From: Castellaniella sp034674885
Lineage (GTDB): Bacteria; Pseudomonadota; Gammaproteobacteria; Burkholderiales; Burkholderiaceae_B
Direction: 5' to 3'
Assembly (NCBI RefSeq): GCF_034674885.1
Contig: NZ_JAUCDS010000014.1
Location: forward strand, 16,861 to 80,860
Length of the DNA: 64,000 bases
Within the stretch, counting starts at the first letter, position 1. Each line of letters starts with the position of its first letter. This document shows, piece by piece, positions 62,802 through 64,000 of the stretch. Below the pieces are notes generated by a model that saw only the letters and a list, made by a program, of their open reading frames with translations, searched no databases and was not told where the DNA came from. The position numbers and the translations under genes are program-made.

Positions 62802-63611
62802 TCATTTGAATTCGTTTTTCCATTCGCGCAGACCCGCAAAAACCGCCTGAGGCGTGTTCAGTGGCATGGCGGCGTGTTGGCTGGCCGCAGCCCGGACATC
62901 CGGGTGGCCGGTGCGCAGGAACGGGTTCGTCTGCAGTTCCAGGCCCAGCCGTGACGGCACGGTGGGCAGATCCTGGGCGCGCAGATGCGCCGTGTCCTGG
63001 GCACGCGCCTGCAATGCCGCGTTGGTCGGTTCGACCTGCAGGGCCCAGCGAATATTGGCCGCCGTATATTCGTGCGCACAGCACACCAGCGTATCCGGAG
63101 GCAAACACCCGATTTTACCCAAGGAATCGTGCATTTGTGCAGGGGTGCCTTCGAATAGCCTCCCGCACCCGGCTGCGAACAGCGTATCGCCGCAGAATAG
63201 AACGGTCTGATCGGCATCCAGCGAGCCGACATAGGCGATGTGTCCGGCAGTGTGGCCGGGGATGTCCAGGACCTGTAAGTGCAACCCGATGCCCGGCAGG
63301 TCGACGAGGTCGCCTTCGCCCAGGCGCACGTCGCATGCCGGGATGTTTTCGTGGCGTGGCCCGTAGACGCGGGCCCCGGTTCGCTGGTGTAATGCCTGCA
63401 CGCCGCCGACGTGGTCACGATGATGGTGCGTGATCAGGATGGCTTCCAGGGTCAGTCCCTGCGTCAGCCGTGCCAGCACCGGGTCGGCTTCGCCGGGGTC
63501 TACGACGATGGCATGGCCGTTTTTCTGTACCATCCAGATGTAATTGTCCGACAGGGCGGGGATGGGGGTCAGCGTGGCCGGCGAGCTGGAAGTCGGGGCG
63601 ATGAAATTCAT
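62802..63611 (-). CDS. gloB: Hydroxyacylglutathione hydrolase (glyoxalase II)
   Basis: Glyoxalase II hydrolyses S-lactoylglutathione. From ATG 63611 there are 269 residues with the metallo-beta-lactamase zinc motif ILITHHHRDHVGG, then GHTAGHIAYV and CCAHEYTAANIRWA typical of the family. Another frame upstream to 63953 is rejected. Its start lies 15 bases from a divergent methyltransferase gene. Confidence 0.95.
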   Translation of the reverse strand: MNFIAPTSSSPATLTPIPALSDNYIWMVQKNGHAIVVDPGEADPVLARLTQGLTLEAILITHHHRDHVGGVQALHQRTGARVYGPRHENIPACDVRLGEGDLVDLPGIGLHLQVLDIPGHTAGHIAYVGSLDADQTVLFCGDTLFAAGCGRLFEGTPAQMHDSLGKIGCLPPDTLVCCAHEYTAANIRWALQVEPTNAALQARAQDTAHLRAQDLPTVPSRLGLELQTNPFLRTGHPDVRAAASQHAAMPLNTPQAVFAGLREWKNEFK

Positions 63612-63626
63612 GATGGGGGATTCAGG

Positions 63627-64000
63627 GTGGCACCGCAACGCGCAATGCCGATCGAATTGGCGGAATGGCTGGAAACCCCGGTCGGGCAGTACGTACGCAA
63701 CTGGGAACAGCAGCAGGTGGATGCCATGGTCAGCAATGCGTTTGGCTATCATGCCATACAAATCGGCCTGCCGCACTGGGATCTGCTGCAGGCCAACCGC
63801 ATCCCGCACAAGGTCTGGGCCCATAGTCCCAGCGCGCCGTTTGGCACGCGGGCGGGGCGCCTGGTCTGCGAACCTGAACAGCTCCCCTTCGACACCCAGA
63901 GCGTCGATCTGATGGTCATGCCGCACACGCTGGAATGGTGCGTCGATCCCCACCAGGTGCTGCGCGAGGTCGAACGCGTCCTGATGCCCGAAGGGCGGGT
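63627..64000 (+). CDS. SAM-dependent methyltransferase, N-terminal part (3' end outside window)
   Basis: A frame open to the right edge, about 124 residues. It reads from GTG 63627, with GGGGA upstream at 63615-63619, or from ATG 63645 (MPIELAEWLETPVGQYVRNW). The class I methyltransferase topology shows in the LPFDTQSVDLMVMPHTLEW and PHQVLREVERVLMPEGRV segments, though motif I is poorly conserved. It is divergent from gloB, an order known from other Betaproteobacteria. The rest lies outside the window. Confidence 0.85.
   Translation, partial: MAPQRAMPIELAEWLETPVGQYVRNWEQQQVDAMVSNAFGYHAIQIGLPHWDLLQANRIPHKVWAHSPSAPFGTRAGRLVCEPEQLPFDTQSVDLMVMPHTLEWCVDPHQVLREVERVLMPEGR

Overview
The window is about 64 kb of high-GC chromosome from a betaproteobacterium, most likely of the family Alcaligenaceae (Bordetella, Achromobacter or Castellaniella relatives). 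This rests on strongly GC-biased third codon positions, dense strand-alternating operons, a TPP riboswitch ahead of thiC, a lysine/alanine-rich histone H1-like gene, and a gene order close to what I remember of Burkholderiales chromosomes. Placement below family level is a guess. Nearly everything is core chromosome; I see no prophage, insertion sequence, CRISPR array, toxin-antitoxin pair or secretion cluster.

Layout. 1-5292 (+) is the rod-shape and elongation operon mreB(partial)-mreC-mreD-mrdA-rodA. 5310-8022 (-) is ftsE-ftsX-mutY. An OmpA-like lipoprotein (+) is followed by a gene-free 329-base stretch holding a structured inverted-repeat element, then thiC (-) with its riboswitch. dadA (-) and an Lrp-type regulator (+) diverge around two palindromes. 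13334-16380 (-) is rplU-rpmA, then obgE and proB. 16547-21378 (-) carries thiD-thiE-hemL, a MarR regulator and argJ. 21492-23573 (+) is rubredoxin-yqgE-ruvX-plsC. 23578-30566 (-) is mpl, an RNB exonuclease, a TonB-like protein, mtgA, lptG and apaH. 30640-36639 (+) is a TlpA-like thioredoxin, accB-accC-prmA, a zinc-ribbon membrane protein, a PfkB kinase and a glycine-zipper lipoprotein. 36650-40817 (-) has yggT, the histone-like gene, a CopD-like membrane protein and gltX, with a small lipoprotein gene (+) among them. 40925-43381 (+) is a Pat-type acetyltransferase. An esterase and yjgA (-) follow, then pmbA, a TRAP-type binding protein, rplM-rpsI, argC, a coiled-coil protein and erpA (+), anmK and an M23 endopeptidase (-), tyrS, a PEBP-family protein, glyA, nrdR, ribD and ribE (+), tRNA-Ser(GGA), and finally a VOC protein, a DUF4262 protein, fabI, mltD and gloB (-) with a truncated methyltransferase gene (+) at the right edge.

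How it fits together. A large share of the genes serve the envelope: synthesis (mre/mrdA/rodA, mtgA), division (ftsEX), turnover and recycling (mpl, anmK, mltD, M23 peptidase), LPS export (lptG), phospholipid and fatty-acid synthesis (plsC, accBC, fabI) and several lipoproteins. Cofactor synthesis is the second theme (thiC, thiD, thiE, hemL, ribD, ribE, erpA), with arginine and one-carbon metabolism (argJ, argC, proB, glyA) and translation (L13, S9, L21, L27, gltX, tyrS, obgE, yjgA, prmA) third.

I found no convincing new multi-gene system. The signals most worth a second look are the 193-bp inverted-repeat element at 8910-9102, the paired palindromic repeats at 43410-43518, the two Lrp-like palindromes between dadA and its regulator, the Pat enzyme that has lost the catalytic-histidine loop of its synthetase domain, an orphan Tat-exported TRAP binding protein, and several places where genes I expect from related genomes (pyrRBC, aroQ, aroE, lptF, ribBA-ribH) are absent.
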